Part shown: piece by piece, positions 15,209 to 23,827 of the stretch
Position numbering within the stretch: position 1 is the stretch's first letter
Layout: each line of letters opens with the position of its first letter
Assembly: GCA_023386265.1 (NCBI GenBank)
Contig: JAEWKA010000004.1
Coordinates: 248,001 to 312,000, forward strand
Direction: 5' to 3'
Source of the DNA: Bacillota bacterium
Lineage (GTDB): Bacteria > Bacillota > Clostridia > Oscillospirales > Oscillospiraceae
Length of the DNA stretch: 64,000 nt
The notes under the pieces: generated by a model
Told to the model about the DNA's origin: nothing
Database searches by the model: none
What the model saw: the letters and a program-made list of their open reading frames with translations, nothing else
Program-made: the position numbers and the translations under genes

Positions 15209-16540
15209 ATGATTTTAATCGGAAACGGCAGATTAATAACGAGGGACTCCGTTAATCCCTATTTTGAAAACGGAGCAGTTGTACTTGATGGTTCTGTCAT
15301 ATTAAAAGTCGGAAAAACGGCAGATATGAGAGAAATGTTCCCTCAGGCGGACTTTATAGATGCCAAGGGCGGCGTAATAATGCCCGCGTTTATCAACACC
15401 CATGAGCATATTTACAGCGCCATGGCGAGAGGTCTGAGTATTAACGGATATAATCCCAAGGGTTTTCTTGACATTCTCGACGGTATGTGGTGGACGATTG
15501 ACCGCAATCTCACTCTTGAGCAGACTAGGCAAAGCGCAAGGCAAACCTACATTGATTCTATCAAAAACGGTGTGACAACAGTTTTCGACCATCACGCGAG
15601 TTTTGGCGAGATTAGCGGAAGTCTCTCGGCAATTGAAGATGCTGCAAAGGAAATGGGAGTCCGCTCCTGCCTTTGCTATGAAGTCTCAGACCGCGACGGT
15701 AAGGATAAGGCTCGTCTGGCTGTTAAGGAAAACGAATCGTTTATTAAACACGCGCTGGACGACAAAAGCGATATGCTTGCAGGAATGATGGGTCTGCATG
15801 CGTCTTTCACTCTTTCCGACGAGACGCTTGAACTATGCGCTGCGTCGAAACCGCAGGACGTCGGTTATCACATCCATGTTGCCGAGGGTATTGAGGACTT
15901 GCACCATTGCCTGAAGAACTACGGAAAGAGAATCATCGACCGTCTGATGGATATGGGAATTCTTGGCCCAAAAACCATTACTGCTCATTGTATATATGTA
16001 AACGCTCACGAAATGGAACTGCTTCGTGAAACTGATACCATGGTTGTGCATAATCCTGAGTCCAATATGGGCAACGCTTGCGGCTGCCCGCCGACAATGG
16101 AGATCGTGCACCGAGGCATACTGACAGGACTTGGCACTGACGGATACACGCACGATATGATAGAATCATATAAGGTTGCAAACATCCTGCACAAGCATCA
16201 TCTCTGCGACGCGACAACCGCGTGGGGCGAAGTGCCTCAGATGCTGTTCGAGGGCAACGCGAAAATCGCAGGCCGCTATTTCAAAAAGGAACTGGGCGTT
16301 TTGAAGCAGGGCGCGGCCGCCGATGTTATTGTCATGGATTACATCCCGCCAACCCCGATGGACGGCACAAATTGCAACGGTCACATCCTCTTCGGTATGA
16401 CGGGGAGAAATGTTGTTACGACAGTCTGTAACGGCAAGGTCTTAATGAAGGACAGGGAGCTTTGTGGAATCGACGAAGAGAAGGTTCTCTCTGAGGTTCG
16501 TGAAGAATCCACTAAGCTTTGGAAAAAATTGAACGGCTAA
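15209..16540 (+). CDS. ssnA: Putative aminohydrolase SsnA
   Basis: SsnA is an amidohydrolase-superfamily protein always found with selenium-dependent molybdenum hydroxylase genes. This 443-residue copy has the metal-binding NTHEHIYSAMARG after GVIMPAFI, YHIHVAEG, ITAHCIYVN, HNPESNMGNACG and TGLGTDGYTHD, covering the expected His, Glu and Asp ligands. It should be cytoplasmic and probably opens or deaminates a purine-derived ring; its substrate has been proposed, not settled. GGAGGT lies upstream. It starts a three-gene operon with ygfK and hydA. Confidence 0.93.
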   Translation: MILIGNGRLITRDSVNPYFENGAVVLDGSVILKVGKTADMREMFPQADFIDAKGGVIMPAFINTHEHIYSAMARGLSINGYNPKGFLDILDGMWWTIDRNLTLEQTRQSARQTYIDSIKNGVTTVFDHHASFGEISGSLSAIEDAAKEMGVRSCLCYEVSDRDGKDKARLAVKENESFIKHALDDKSDMLAGMMGLHASFTLSDETLELCAASKPQDVGYHIHVAEGIEDLHHCLKNYGKRIIDRLMDMGILGPKTITAHCIYVNAHEMELLRETDTMVVHNPESNMGNACGCPPTMEIVHRGILTGLGTDGYTHDMIESYKVANILHKHHLCDATTAWGEVPQMLFEGNAKIAGRYFKKELGVLKQGAAADVIVMDYIPPTPMDGTNCNGHILFGMTGRNVVTTVCNGKVLMKDRELCGIDEEKVLSEVREESTKLWKKLNG

Positions 16541-16563
16541 ATTCAGAAACGGAGGCAGTTATA

Positions 16564-19500
16564 ATGAGCGATAAAATGACACCGATTCCATTCGCAGAAA
16601 TGATGGAATGGATATTGGAAGAAAAAAAGACTAGTGGTACGGTTTTCGGAATTCACAGACCGTATATCCACGAAAACAAAAATGAATGGCATGTTTTTGG
16701 CCGCAAGCTAGAGACGCCCTTCGGACCTGCCGCAGGACCACACACGCAGCTTGCACAGAACATCGTCGCCGCTTATTATGCGGGCAGCCGTTTCTTCGAG
16801 CTGAAAACAGTTCAGATACTCGACGGCGAGGATCTGCCGGTTTCAAAGCCGTGCATTAAGGCAGACGACGAGTGCTACAACGTCGAATGGTCGACCGAGC
16901 TTTATGTTCCGCAGGCTTTTGACGAATATGTCAAGGCCTGGTTTGCGCTGAAAGTCATCGCAAAAGAATTCGGCTTGGGTAATATGGACGGGTTCCAGTT
17001 CAATATGAGTGTCGGCTATGACCTTGCCGGCATCAAGACCGAAAAGATTGATAGATTCATCGAAGGACTCAAGGACGCGAGCGGCACATCAATTTACAGC
17101 GAGTGCATGGACTGGCTCACCGCAAATGCGGGAAGGTTTGAAAAAGTCACCCTAGACGATATTAAGAGCATTCCGGCGAGCGTATGCAATTCTGTGACGC
17201 TCTCAACTCTCCACGGTTGTCCTCCACAGGAAATCGAAAGGATAGCTCGTTATCTACTGACTGAGAAAAAGCTGCATACCTTTATTAAATGTAACCCGAC
17301 TCTGTTGGGCTACGATTATGCCAGATCAGTTCTCGACAGAATGGGCTACGACTATGTCTCATTTGGCGAGTTCCACTTCAAGGATGACCTGCAGTATGAA
17401 GACGCGGTGCCCATGCTTGAGCGTCTGCTTGCGCTTGCGAATGATAATAATCTTGAGTTTGGCGTCAAGATAACCAACACATTTCCTGTTGACATCTGTG
17501 CTGAGGAATTACCCGGAAAAGAAATGTATATGTCGGGCAAATCGCTGTTCGCGTTGTCGCTCTCTGTTGCCGAGAAGCTCTCAAAGGATTTTACGGGAAA
17601 GCTACGTATCTCATTTTCCGGCGGTCTCGACTATTTCAACATTAAAGACGTAGTTTCTGCCGGAATTTTCCCCGTTACCTTGGCAACTACATTACTAAAG
17701 CCCGGCGGATATCAGCGGCTCGAGCAGCTTGCAAAGCTCTGGGGCGCGGGCGCCTCTAAGGAATTTAACGGTGTTGATTATGCGCTTGTCTCGAAGCTCG
17801 TCGAGGATGCTACAGTCTCGAAGCATCATGTCAAGTCAATTAAGACCCTGCCTTCGAGGAAAATGAAGCAGAGCGTTCCGCTCATAGATTGCTTTACTGC
17901 TCCGTGTCAGCAGGGTTGCCCGATAAAGCAGGATACCACGACCTATATGAGACTTGCCGAAGAAGGCAAAATGACCGAAGCGCTGGAGGTTATAGTTGAA
18001 AAGAACCCTCTGCCGTTCATTACAGGAACCATCTGCGCCCACAACTGCATGACAAAGTGCGTTCGTAATTTTTATGAATCGCCCGTAAATATAAGGTCAA
18101 TTAAGCTCGAAGCGGCTAACGGCGGCTATCTTGATTTGCTGAGCCAGATGAAAAAGCCCGTTGTCACCGAAAAAGGGAAAGCCGCCGTTGTCGGCGGAGG
18201 GCCTGCTGGTCTTTCAGCGGCATACTTCCTTGCAAAAGGCGGAATGGACGTAACAATATTCGAAAAGCGTGAAAAGCTTGGCGGTGTCGTCAGGAATGTG
18301 ATTCCCGGATTCAGAATAGCCAATGGCGCAATAGAAAACGATATTAAGCTTGTTCTTTCAATGGGCGTTAAAGTGGTAACCGGAAAAGAAGTTACTTCAC
18401 TTGATGAACTAAAAAAGGACTTCGATAGCATTATATTGGCTGTCGGCGCTTCAGAGCAGGGCGTCCTCAAAATCGGCGATAGGACTGCATGGAACGCAAT
18501 CGATTTTCTAGAGACTTTTAAGCGTGATGAAGGCAAAATCGATGCTGGAAAATGCATAGCTGTTATTGGCGGCGGTAACACAGCGATGGATACTGCGAGA
18601 GCCGCAAAACGCGTAAATGGCGCTCCCAAGGTGCTCTTAATCTATCGCAGAACAAAGCGTTATATGCCTGCAGATGAAGAGGAAATCCGCCTTGCAATTG
18701 AAGACGGCGTTGAAATTCATGAGCTGCTTTCTCCCGCGGAGCTAAAAGACGGTAAGCTTACCTGTAAAAAGATGAAGATCGGCACACCTGATACTTCTGG
18801 TCGCCCGGGCTTTGAGGAGACAGACGAGACGAAGACCTTCTCGGTTGACACAGTGATTGCCGCAGTAGGCGAGCGCATTCCGAAGAGTTTTTACCAAAAT
18901 AACGGCATCGCGCTTGATGAAAAGGGACGCATTGTAGTCAGTGAGAGAACATTGGAGACGTCAATTAAGGGCGTTTATGTTATTGGTGATTGCTTGTGGG
19001 GTCCCGCGACAGTTGTTGAAGCGATCAGAGACGCAAGAAAGGCTGCTGAGGGTATACTCGGAAAGTCCGTTGCGGTCGATTTTGACACACAGGAAAAGTC
19101 CGAAACCATTTACAGTCGCAAGGGCGTTTTAAAAGAGGAAGCTAAAAAGTGTCTGGATTCCTCCCGCTGCCTGAATTGCAACAGCATATGCGAAAACTGC
19201 GTTGAGGTCTGCCCGAACAGAGCAAACGTGTCAATTGCAGTTCCCGGCATGCGCATGAACCAGATTATTCATGTGGATTATATGTGCAACGAATGCGGCA
19301 ACTGCAAGAGCTTCTGCCCATATGACAGCTCTCCGTATCTTGATAAATTTACACTCTTTGCATCAATTGAGGATTTTGAAAACAGTAAAAACAAGGGCTT
19401 CGTTGTGACGGATTCAATGAGCAACACCTGCAAGGTACGTCTTGAGAATGGTATTTTCGATTATACCGTCGGCGAGAAGACCGCTTTGATTCCGGAAGAC

Positions 19501-19575
19501 ATATGCAGCCTGATTTCGGCCGTTATTAGCCAATATGCCTATCTGGTGATATCGCCTCCCAAATATCACGTTTAA
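16564..19575 (+). CDS. ygfK: Putative selenate reductase subunit YgfK (iron-sulfur flavoprotein)
   Basis: This is a large 1003-residue redox protein. I chose the ATG at 16564 because GGAGG lies 8 bases upstream; an earlier ATG at 16519 lies inside ssnA. The N-terminal 430 residues resemble dihydropyrimidine dehydrogenase-like barrels. Then comes a GltD-type module with cluster cysteines CFTAPCQQGCPIKQ and CAHNCMTKC, a dinucleotide loop VVGGGPAGLSAA, and a second loop IGGGNTAMDTARAAKR. The C-terminus has ferredoxin-like cysteines CLNCNSICENCVEVCPN and CNECGNCKSFCPY. It probably carries electrons between NAD(P)H and a purine-derived substrate; the selenate name is historical and not evidence of function. 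Confidence 0.92.
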   Translation: MSDKMTPIPFAEMMEWILEEKKTSGTVFGIHRPYIHENKNEWHVFGRKLETPFGPAAGPHTQLAQNIVAAYYAGSRFFELKTVQILDGEDLPVSKPCIKADDECYNVEWSTELYVPQAFDEYVKAWFALKVIAKEFGLGNMDGFQFNMSVGYDLAGIKTEKIDRFIEGLKDASGTSIYSECMDWLTANAGRFEKVTLDDIKSIPASVCNSVTLSTLHGCPPQEIERIARYLLTEKKLHTFIKCNPTLLGYDYARSVLDRMGYDYVSFGEFHFKDDLQYEDAVPMLERLLALANDNNLEFGVKITNTFPVDICAEELPGKEMYMSGKSLFALSLSVAEKLSKDFTGKLRISFSGGLDYFNIKDVVSAGIFPVTLATTLLKPGGYQRLEQLAKLWGAGASKEFNGVDYALVSKLVEDATVSKHHVKSIKTLPSRKMKQSVPLIDCFTAPCQQGCPIKQDTTTYMRLAEEGKMTEALEVIVEKNPLPFITGTICAHNCMTKCVRNFYESPVNIRSIKLEAANGGYLDLLSQMKKPVVTEKGKAAVVGGGPAGLSAAYFLAKGGMDVTIFEKREKLGGVVRNVIPGFRIANGAIENDIKLVLSMGVKVVTGKEVTSLDELKKDFDSIILAVGASEQGVLKIGDRTAWNAIDFLETFKRDEGKIDAGKCIAVIGGGNTAMDTARAAKRVNGAPKVLLIYRRTKRYMPADEEEIRLAIEDGVEIHELLSPAELKDGKLTCKKMKIGTPDTSGRPGFEETDETKTFSVDTVIAAVGERIPKSFYQNNGIALDEKGRIVVSERTLETSIKGVYVIGDCLWGPATVVEAIRDARKAAEGILGKSVAVDFDTQEKSETIYSRKGVLKEEAKKCLDSSRCLNCNSICENCVEVCPNRANVSIAVPGMRMNQIIHVDYMCNECGNCKSFCPYDSSPYLDKFTLFASIEDFENSKNKGFVVTDSMSNTCKVRLENGIFDYTVGEKTALIPEDICSLISAVISQYAYLVISPPKYHV

Positions 19576-19591
19576 GGCAAGGTACACGGAT

Positions 19592-20962
19592 ATGAAGACA
19601 TTACTAAAAGGCGGAACACTTGTCTCCGGTGAAGAAGTCCTTCTTCAAGACATATTGATAGAGGACGGAAAAATATCAAAAACAGGAGAGAACCTGACCG
19701 AAAGTGATGCGCAGACCGTGGATGTGAGCGGAAAGCTTCTTTTTCCCGGTTTCATTGACGCGCACACGCATTTCGATCTTGAAGTAGCCGGCACGGTTAC
19801 GGCTGACGATTTTATTACAGGCAGCCGTGCGGCCCTGCTCGGCGGAACAACAACAGTTATAGATTTTGCCACTCAGTACCATGGCGAAAGCCTGAACGAA
19901 GGTTTTGCGCACTGGCTTACCAAGGCGAAAGATAAATCCTCCTGCGATTACGGCTTTCACATGGCTATATCGGATTGGAACGGAAAAATCAGCGACGAAA
20001 TTCAGGATATGATCGATATTGGCGTCACATCATTTAAGCTCTACATGACATATGATGATGTGATGGTAAATGACAAGGAAATCTATCAAATTCTGAAGCG
20101 TCTCAAAGAGGTAGGCGGCATAACGGGTGTTCATTGCGAAAACAGTGGTGTGATTAAAGCACTCGTGGAAGACAAAAAACGTCTCGGGCATAACGAAACT
20201 GTTTGCCACCCGCAGACAAGACCGTATCAGGTTGAGGCGGAAGCCATGGACAGGCTTCTTAGAATCGCGGAGCTCGCCGACTCGCCGATAATTATAGTTC
20301 ATCTGACCTCAAAGGCAGGATATGAGGAAGCATTGAAAGCAAGAGAAAGAGGGCAGAAGGTCTATCTTGAGACCTGCCCGCAATATCTACTTCTCGATCA
20401 GTCGCTGTATGAGCTGCCCCTACCCGAGTGCCTGAAATACGTCATTGCCCCCCCTCTCAGAAAAGCGGAGGACAGGGACTGCCTTTGGACTGCGCTGGCG
20501 GAGGACCAAATACAGACTGTTTCGACCGATCACTGCAGCTTCAACATGCAGCAGAAGCGAATGGGCGAAAATGACTTTACGAAGATTCCTGGCGGTATGC
20601 CGGGGGTCGAGGACAGAGCAGTTCTGCTCTACACATATGGCGTTAAGCAGGGCAGGATTTCGCTTACCCAAATGTGCAGACTGCTTTCCGAAAATCCCGC
20701 GAAGCTCTACGGCGCTTATCCGTGCAAGGGACGCATCGTAGCTGGCGCGGATGCGGATATCGTAGTATTTGACCCAGAGGCTCGTGGCGTCATCAGCGCT
20801 AAGACCCAAGCTTATAATACGGACTATGCCCCATATGAGGGTTTCGAGACCCTTGGACGTGTTGATAAGGTCTATCTAAGGGGTCTGAAGGTTGTAGATG
20901 AGCATCAGGTTGTTTTAGAGCGCACAGGCTCATTCCTAAAAAGAGATAAATTTAGCTTATGA
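19592..20962 (+). CDS. hydA: Dihydropyrimidinase / hydantoinase-type cyclic amidohydrolase
   Basis: HydA-type enzymes hydrolyse cyclic amides such as dihydropyrimidines and hydantoins. The 456-residue protein has FIDAHTHFDLEVAG for the first metal pair, the carboxylated lysine in SFKLYMTYDD, TGVHCENSGV, IVHLTSKAG and VSTDHCSFN for the remaining ligands. It lies 16 bases after ygfK with only a weak ribosome site (AAGG), which suggests coupled translation. In this cluster the likely role is opening of a ring derived from xanthine or urate, upstream of YgeY/YgeW. Confidence 0.92.
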   Translation: MKTLLKGGTLVSGEEVLLQDILIEDGKISKTGENLTESDAQTVDVSGKLLFPGFIDAHTHFDLEVAGTVTADDFITGSRAALLGGTTTVIDFATQYHGESLNEGFAHWLTKAKDKSSCDYGFHMAISDWNGKISDEIQDMIDIGVTSFKLYMTYDDVMVNDKEIYQILKRLKEVGGITGVHCENSGVIKALVEDKKRLGHNETVCHPQTRPYQVEAEAMDRLLRIAELADSPIIIVHLTSKAGYEEALKARERGQKVYLETCPQYLLLDQSLYELPLPECLKYVIAPPLRKAEDRDCLWTALAEDQIQTVSTDHCSFNMQQKRMGENDFTKIPGGMPGVEDRAVLLYTYGVKQGRISLTQMCRLLSENPAKLYGAYPCKGRIVAGADADIVVFDPEARGVISAKTQAYNTDYAPYEGFETLGRVDKVYLRGLKVVDEHQVVLERTGSFLKRDKFSL

Positions 20963-21001
20963 TGTAATGTCTGGAATCATCAAGTTCTTTTGCAAAATGT
21001 G

Positions 21002-21030
21002 TTGCAAATGGGAGCGAAATTTAGTATATT
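21002..21030 (+). promoter_or_regulatory. Promoter of the molybdenum hydroxylase operon
   Basis: TTGCAA (21002-21007), 17-base spacer, TATATT (21025-21030). Transcription would begin near 21037, about 65 bases before the aptamer. A second TTGCAAAATG copy lies just upstream (20990s), giving a short direct repeat over the -35 region. Confidence 0.65.
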
Positions 21031-21102
21031 TATATAAAGAACATTAAAGCTTCCAGCAATGTGAAAGGCTGAAAGATTCTGACAGTTGAATATTGAACGG
21101 CT

Positions 21103-21171
21103 GGGTTTATATATGCTCATAATTGGTTGAGTGTTTCTACAAACTACCGGAAATAGTTTTCTATAAATCCC
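21103..21171 (+). ncRNA. Second purine-type riboswitch aptamer, upstream of the xanthine dehydrogenase genes
   Basis: The same fold as at 7341 is seen. P1 is GGGTTTATA (21103-21111) with 21163-21171. P2 is 21115-21120 with 21127-21132. J2/3 is GTTTCTAC (21133-21140). P3 is AAACTA (21141-21146) with TAGTTT (21154-21159). L2 (AATTGG, one base short) keeps GG and L3 (CCGGAAA) keeps CC. J1/2 is TAT and J3/1 is TCT, exactly as in the first copy and unlike the xpt consensus TAA and ACT. The C equivalent to position 74 is kept. Confidence 0.87.
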
Positions 21172-21212
21172 TTAATTAATTTGAGGGGATTATGCTGTTT
21201 TCGGTAGTTTTT
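21141..21212 (+). terminator. Expression platform of the second riboswitch
   Basis: The P3 5' arm plus loop, AAACTACCGGAAA (21141-21153), is nearly perfectly complementary to TTTTCGGTAGTTT (21198-21210), which runs into a T tract. Nested inside, the P1 3' strand (21163-21171) can pair with 21186-21193 (GGGATTAT). The terminator thus needs strands held by the ligand-bound aptamer, predicting an ON switch. Confidence 0.75.
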
Positions 21213-21235
21213 GTATACAAACAGGAGGATTACGG

Positions 21236-23785
21236 ATGGCGACATTTACTGTAAACGGTAAAACAGTTACCGTGGAAAAAAATCAAAAATTGCTCCGCTA
21301 TCTGCGCGATACTCTTCGCCTGACTTCGGTGAAGGATGGCTGCAGCGAGGGCGCTTGCGGAACTTGTCATGTGCTGATTGACGGAAAGCCTACAAAGGCC
21401 TGCATTCCGCAGACAGATAAGATGGACGGAAAGTCAATCGTTACAATTGAAGGTCTTACAAAATTCGAAAAAGACGTATATACCTATGCATTCGGAAAAG
21501 CCGGAGCGGTGCAGTGCGGCTTTTGCATTCCCGGAATGGTGATTGCAACAAAAGGGCTTCTGGATGAAAATCCGAATCCGACGCGCGATGAAGCCGCGTT
21601 TGCAATTCGCAACAATATCTGCCGCTGCACAGGATATGTTAAAATCCTTGACGCGATGCTTCTCGCTGCAGAACTAATCCGAAAGGGTGAAGTTCCGCCT
21701 ATACCCGACGACTGGAGTCTTGGCGCACGCGTTCCCCGTGTTGACGTGAAGGAAAAGGTGACTGGTACTGGAATTTATCCGGACGATATTTATCTCGACG
21801 GAATGCTCTACGGTAGCGCCGTCCGAGCCGAGTATCCGAGAGCGCGTGTGCTTGCCATCCATACGGAGGAGGCAAAGGCCCTTCCCGGAGTTGCGGCTGT
21901 TTTCACCGCGGCGGATATTCCCGGAAACAACAAGGTCGGACATCTCGTCCGTGACTGGGATACCATGATTGCGGTGGGGGACATTACTCATTATCTTGGC
22001 GACGCTATTTGCTTGGTGGTGGCTGAAGATCAGGATATTCTGGCGCAGGCAAAGACTCTGATACGCGTTGATTATGAAGTGCTGGAGCCTGTGCGCTCGG
22101 CCTATGAAGCAATGGCAGAAAATGCGCCGCTTGTACACCGTTCGGGCAATCTTTTAGCGCATAAGCATATTAAGCGCGGAAATCCGACAGAAGCAATCGC
22201 CAATTCAAAGTACGTTCTGACTGAGAAATTTTCCACGCCTTGGACAGAACATGCGTTTCTAGAACCTGAATGTGCCGTAGCTTATCCTGACGGGGATGGC
22301 GTTATGGTTTTATCCACCGATCAGGGTGCATACGATACCCAGCACGAGATTATGGGAATGCTGGGCCTTCCCGCAGACAAGGTCAAGGTGCAAAATCAGC
22401 TCGTAGGCGGCGGATTCGGCGGCAAAGAAGATGTATCCGTCCAGCATCACGCAGCGCTTATTGCCTATCTGCTCAAGAAGCCTGTCAAGGTCAAGCTCAC
22501 CCGTCAGGAGAGCATACTCATTCATCCCAAACGTCATCCCATGGATATGGAATTCACGCTGGGCTGCGATGAAAACGGTCAAATAACGGGCGTAAAAGCA
22601 ACGGTTATCGCGGATACGGGGGCTTATGCATCGTTGGGTGGTCCCGTTCTTGAAAGAGCCTGCACTCACGCCGCAGGACCCTATAACTATCAAAATTTTG
22701 AAATTGACGGAAAAGCACTTTATACCAACAACCCGCCTGCTGGCGCATTCCGCGGCTTCGGCGTCACGCAGACCTGCTTTTGTATCGAAAGTCTTTTAAA
22801 TCAGATGGCAGATAAAGTCGGAATTTCCACTTGGGAGATTCGCATGCGTAATGCAATCCGTCCCGGACAGGAGCTTCCGAACGGTCAGATTGTGGATGAG
22901 TCCACAGGGCTTGTCGAGACTCTTGAAGCAATAAAGCCCTATTACGACGATGCAAAATACGTTGGAATCGGCTGTGCAATGAAAAATGCCGGCGTCGGAG
23001 TCGGAATTCCCGATACAGGACGTGCGCGGCTTGCGGTGCAGGACGGAGAACTTCATATTTACGCCGGAGCTTCCTGCATCGGGCAGGGTCTTGGCACCGT
23101 TCTGACGCAGATGGTCTGCGATCAGACAGGAATAAAATATAATGACGTTGTTTATGAACGTTCCAACACCTATTGTTCGCCGGATTCCGGCACCACTTCC
23201 GGTTCCAGACAGACACTTTTCACCGGAGAGGCCTGCCGCCGCGCCTGTGAAAACCTTAAGCTTGCGCTTAAAGAAAAGACCCTTGCGGAGCTTGATGGAC
23301 AGGAATTTTACGGAGAATATCTCGGAAAAACAGATAAGCTCGGCGCCGATGTTCCGAATCCGAAAAGCCATATCGCATACGGCTATGCAACTCAGATTTG
23401 CATTCTGGACGATGAAGGAAAGATTTCAAAGCTGATAGCCGCTCACGATGTGGGCAAGGCCGTCAACCCCACCTCTGTAGAAGGTCAGATTGAGGGCGGC
23501 GTGGTTATGTCGATGGGCTTTGCTCTGACTGAGCGCTATCCTCTGGATAACTGCAAGCCCACAGCAAAGTTCGGCACACTGGGACTTTTCCGTTCCAATC
23601 AGATTCCTGATATTAAATCAATAATTGTGGAAAAAGAGGGCTTGGATGTGGCCTGCGGAGCTATCGGAATAGGGGAGATTACCTCCATTCCAACAGCCCC
23701 AGCCATCTCAGACGCTTACTTCCGTTATGACGGCAAGTTCCGTACAAAGCTGCCTCTGGAGAATACTCCGTACAGCAAGAAATAA
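21236..23785 (+). CDS. xdh: Selenium-dependent xanthine dehydrogenase, fused iron-sulfur and molybdenum domains
   Basis: This 849-residue molybdenum hydroxylase lacks an FAD domain. Residues 1-150 are a two-cluster 2Fe-2S region with CSEGACGTCHVLIDG and CGFCIPGM then NNICRCTGY. From about residue 165 comes the a/b hammerhead (VTGTGIYPDD), then the molybdenum domain with GGGFGGKED, GAFRGFG, GASCIGQG and the catalytic-glutamate region AIGIGEITSIPTAPAI. Length and fusion match the selenium-dependent type that carries a labile selenido ligand. It oxidises or reduces purines with an external electron partner, possibly YgfK. AGGAGG precedes the ATG and the purine riboswitch controls the transcript. 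Confidence 0.93.
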   Translation: MATFTVNGKTVTVEKNQKLLRYLRDTLRLTSVKDGCSEGACGTCHVLIDGKPTKACIPQTDKMDGKSIVTIEGLTKFEKDVYTYAFGKAGAVQCGFCIPGMVIATKGLLDENPNPTRDEAAFAIRNNICRCTGYVKILDAMLLAAELIRKGEVPPIPDDWSLGARVPRVDVKEKVTGTGIYPDDIYLDGMLYGSAVRAEYPRARVLAIHTEEAKALPGVAAVFTAADIPGNNKVGHLVRDWDTMIAVGDITHYLGDAICLVVAEDQDILAQAKTLIRVDYEVLEPVRSAYEAMAENAPLVHRSGNLLAHKHIKRGNPTEAIANSKYVLTEKFSTPWTEHAFLEPECAVAYPDGDGVMVLSTDQGAYDTQHEIMGMLGLPADKVKVQNQLVGGGFGGKEDVSVQHHAALIAYLLKKPVKVKLTRQESILIHPKRHPMDMEFTLGCDENGQITGVKATVIADTGAYASLGGPVLERACTHAAGPYNYQNFEIDGKALYTNNPPAGAFRGFGVTQTCFCIESLLNQMADKVGISTWEIRMRNAIRPGQELPNGQIVDESTGLVETLEAIKPYYDDAKYVGIGCAMKNAGVGVGIPDTGRARLAVQDGELHIYAGASCIGQGLGTVLTQMVCDQTGIKYNDVVYERSNTYCSPDSGTTSGSRQTLFTGEACRRACENLKLALKEKTLAELDGQEFYGEYLGKTDKLGADVPNPKSHIAYGYATQICILDDEGKISKLIAAHDVGKAVNPTSVEGQIEGGVVMSMGFALTERYPLDNCKPTAKFGTLGLFRSNQIPDIKSIIVEKEGLDVACGAIGIGEITSIPTAPAISDAYFRYDGKFRTKLPLENTPYSKK

Positions 23786-23827
23786 CCTTATAAACAAAAA
23801 ACCAGTTCTCAAAGGAGGTCGTAATTC

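Noticed and set aside
16564..19575. YgfK as a genuine selenate reductase
   Set aside because: The name is historical; domain layout and the purine context fit an electron-transfer role in purine breakdown better, with no evidence here for selenate.
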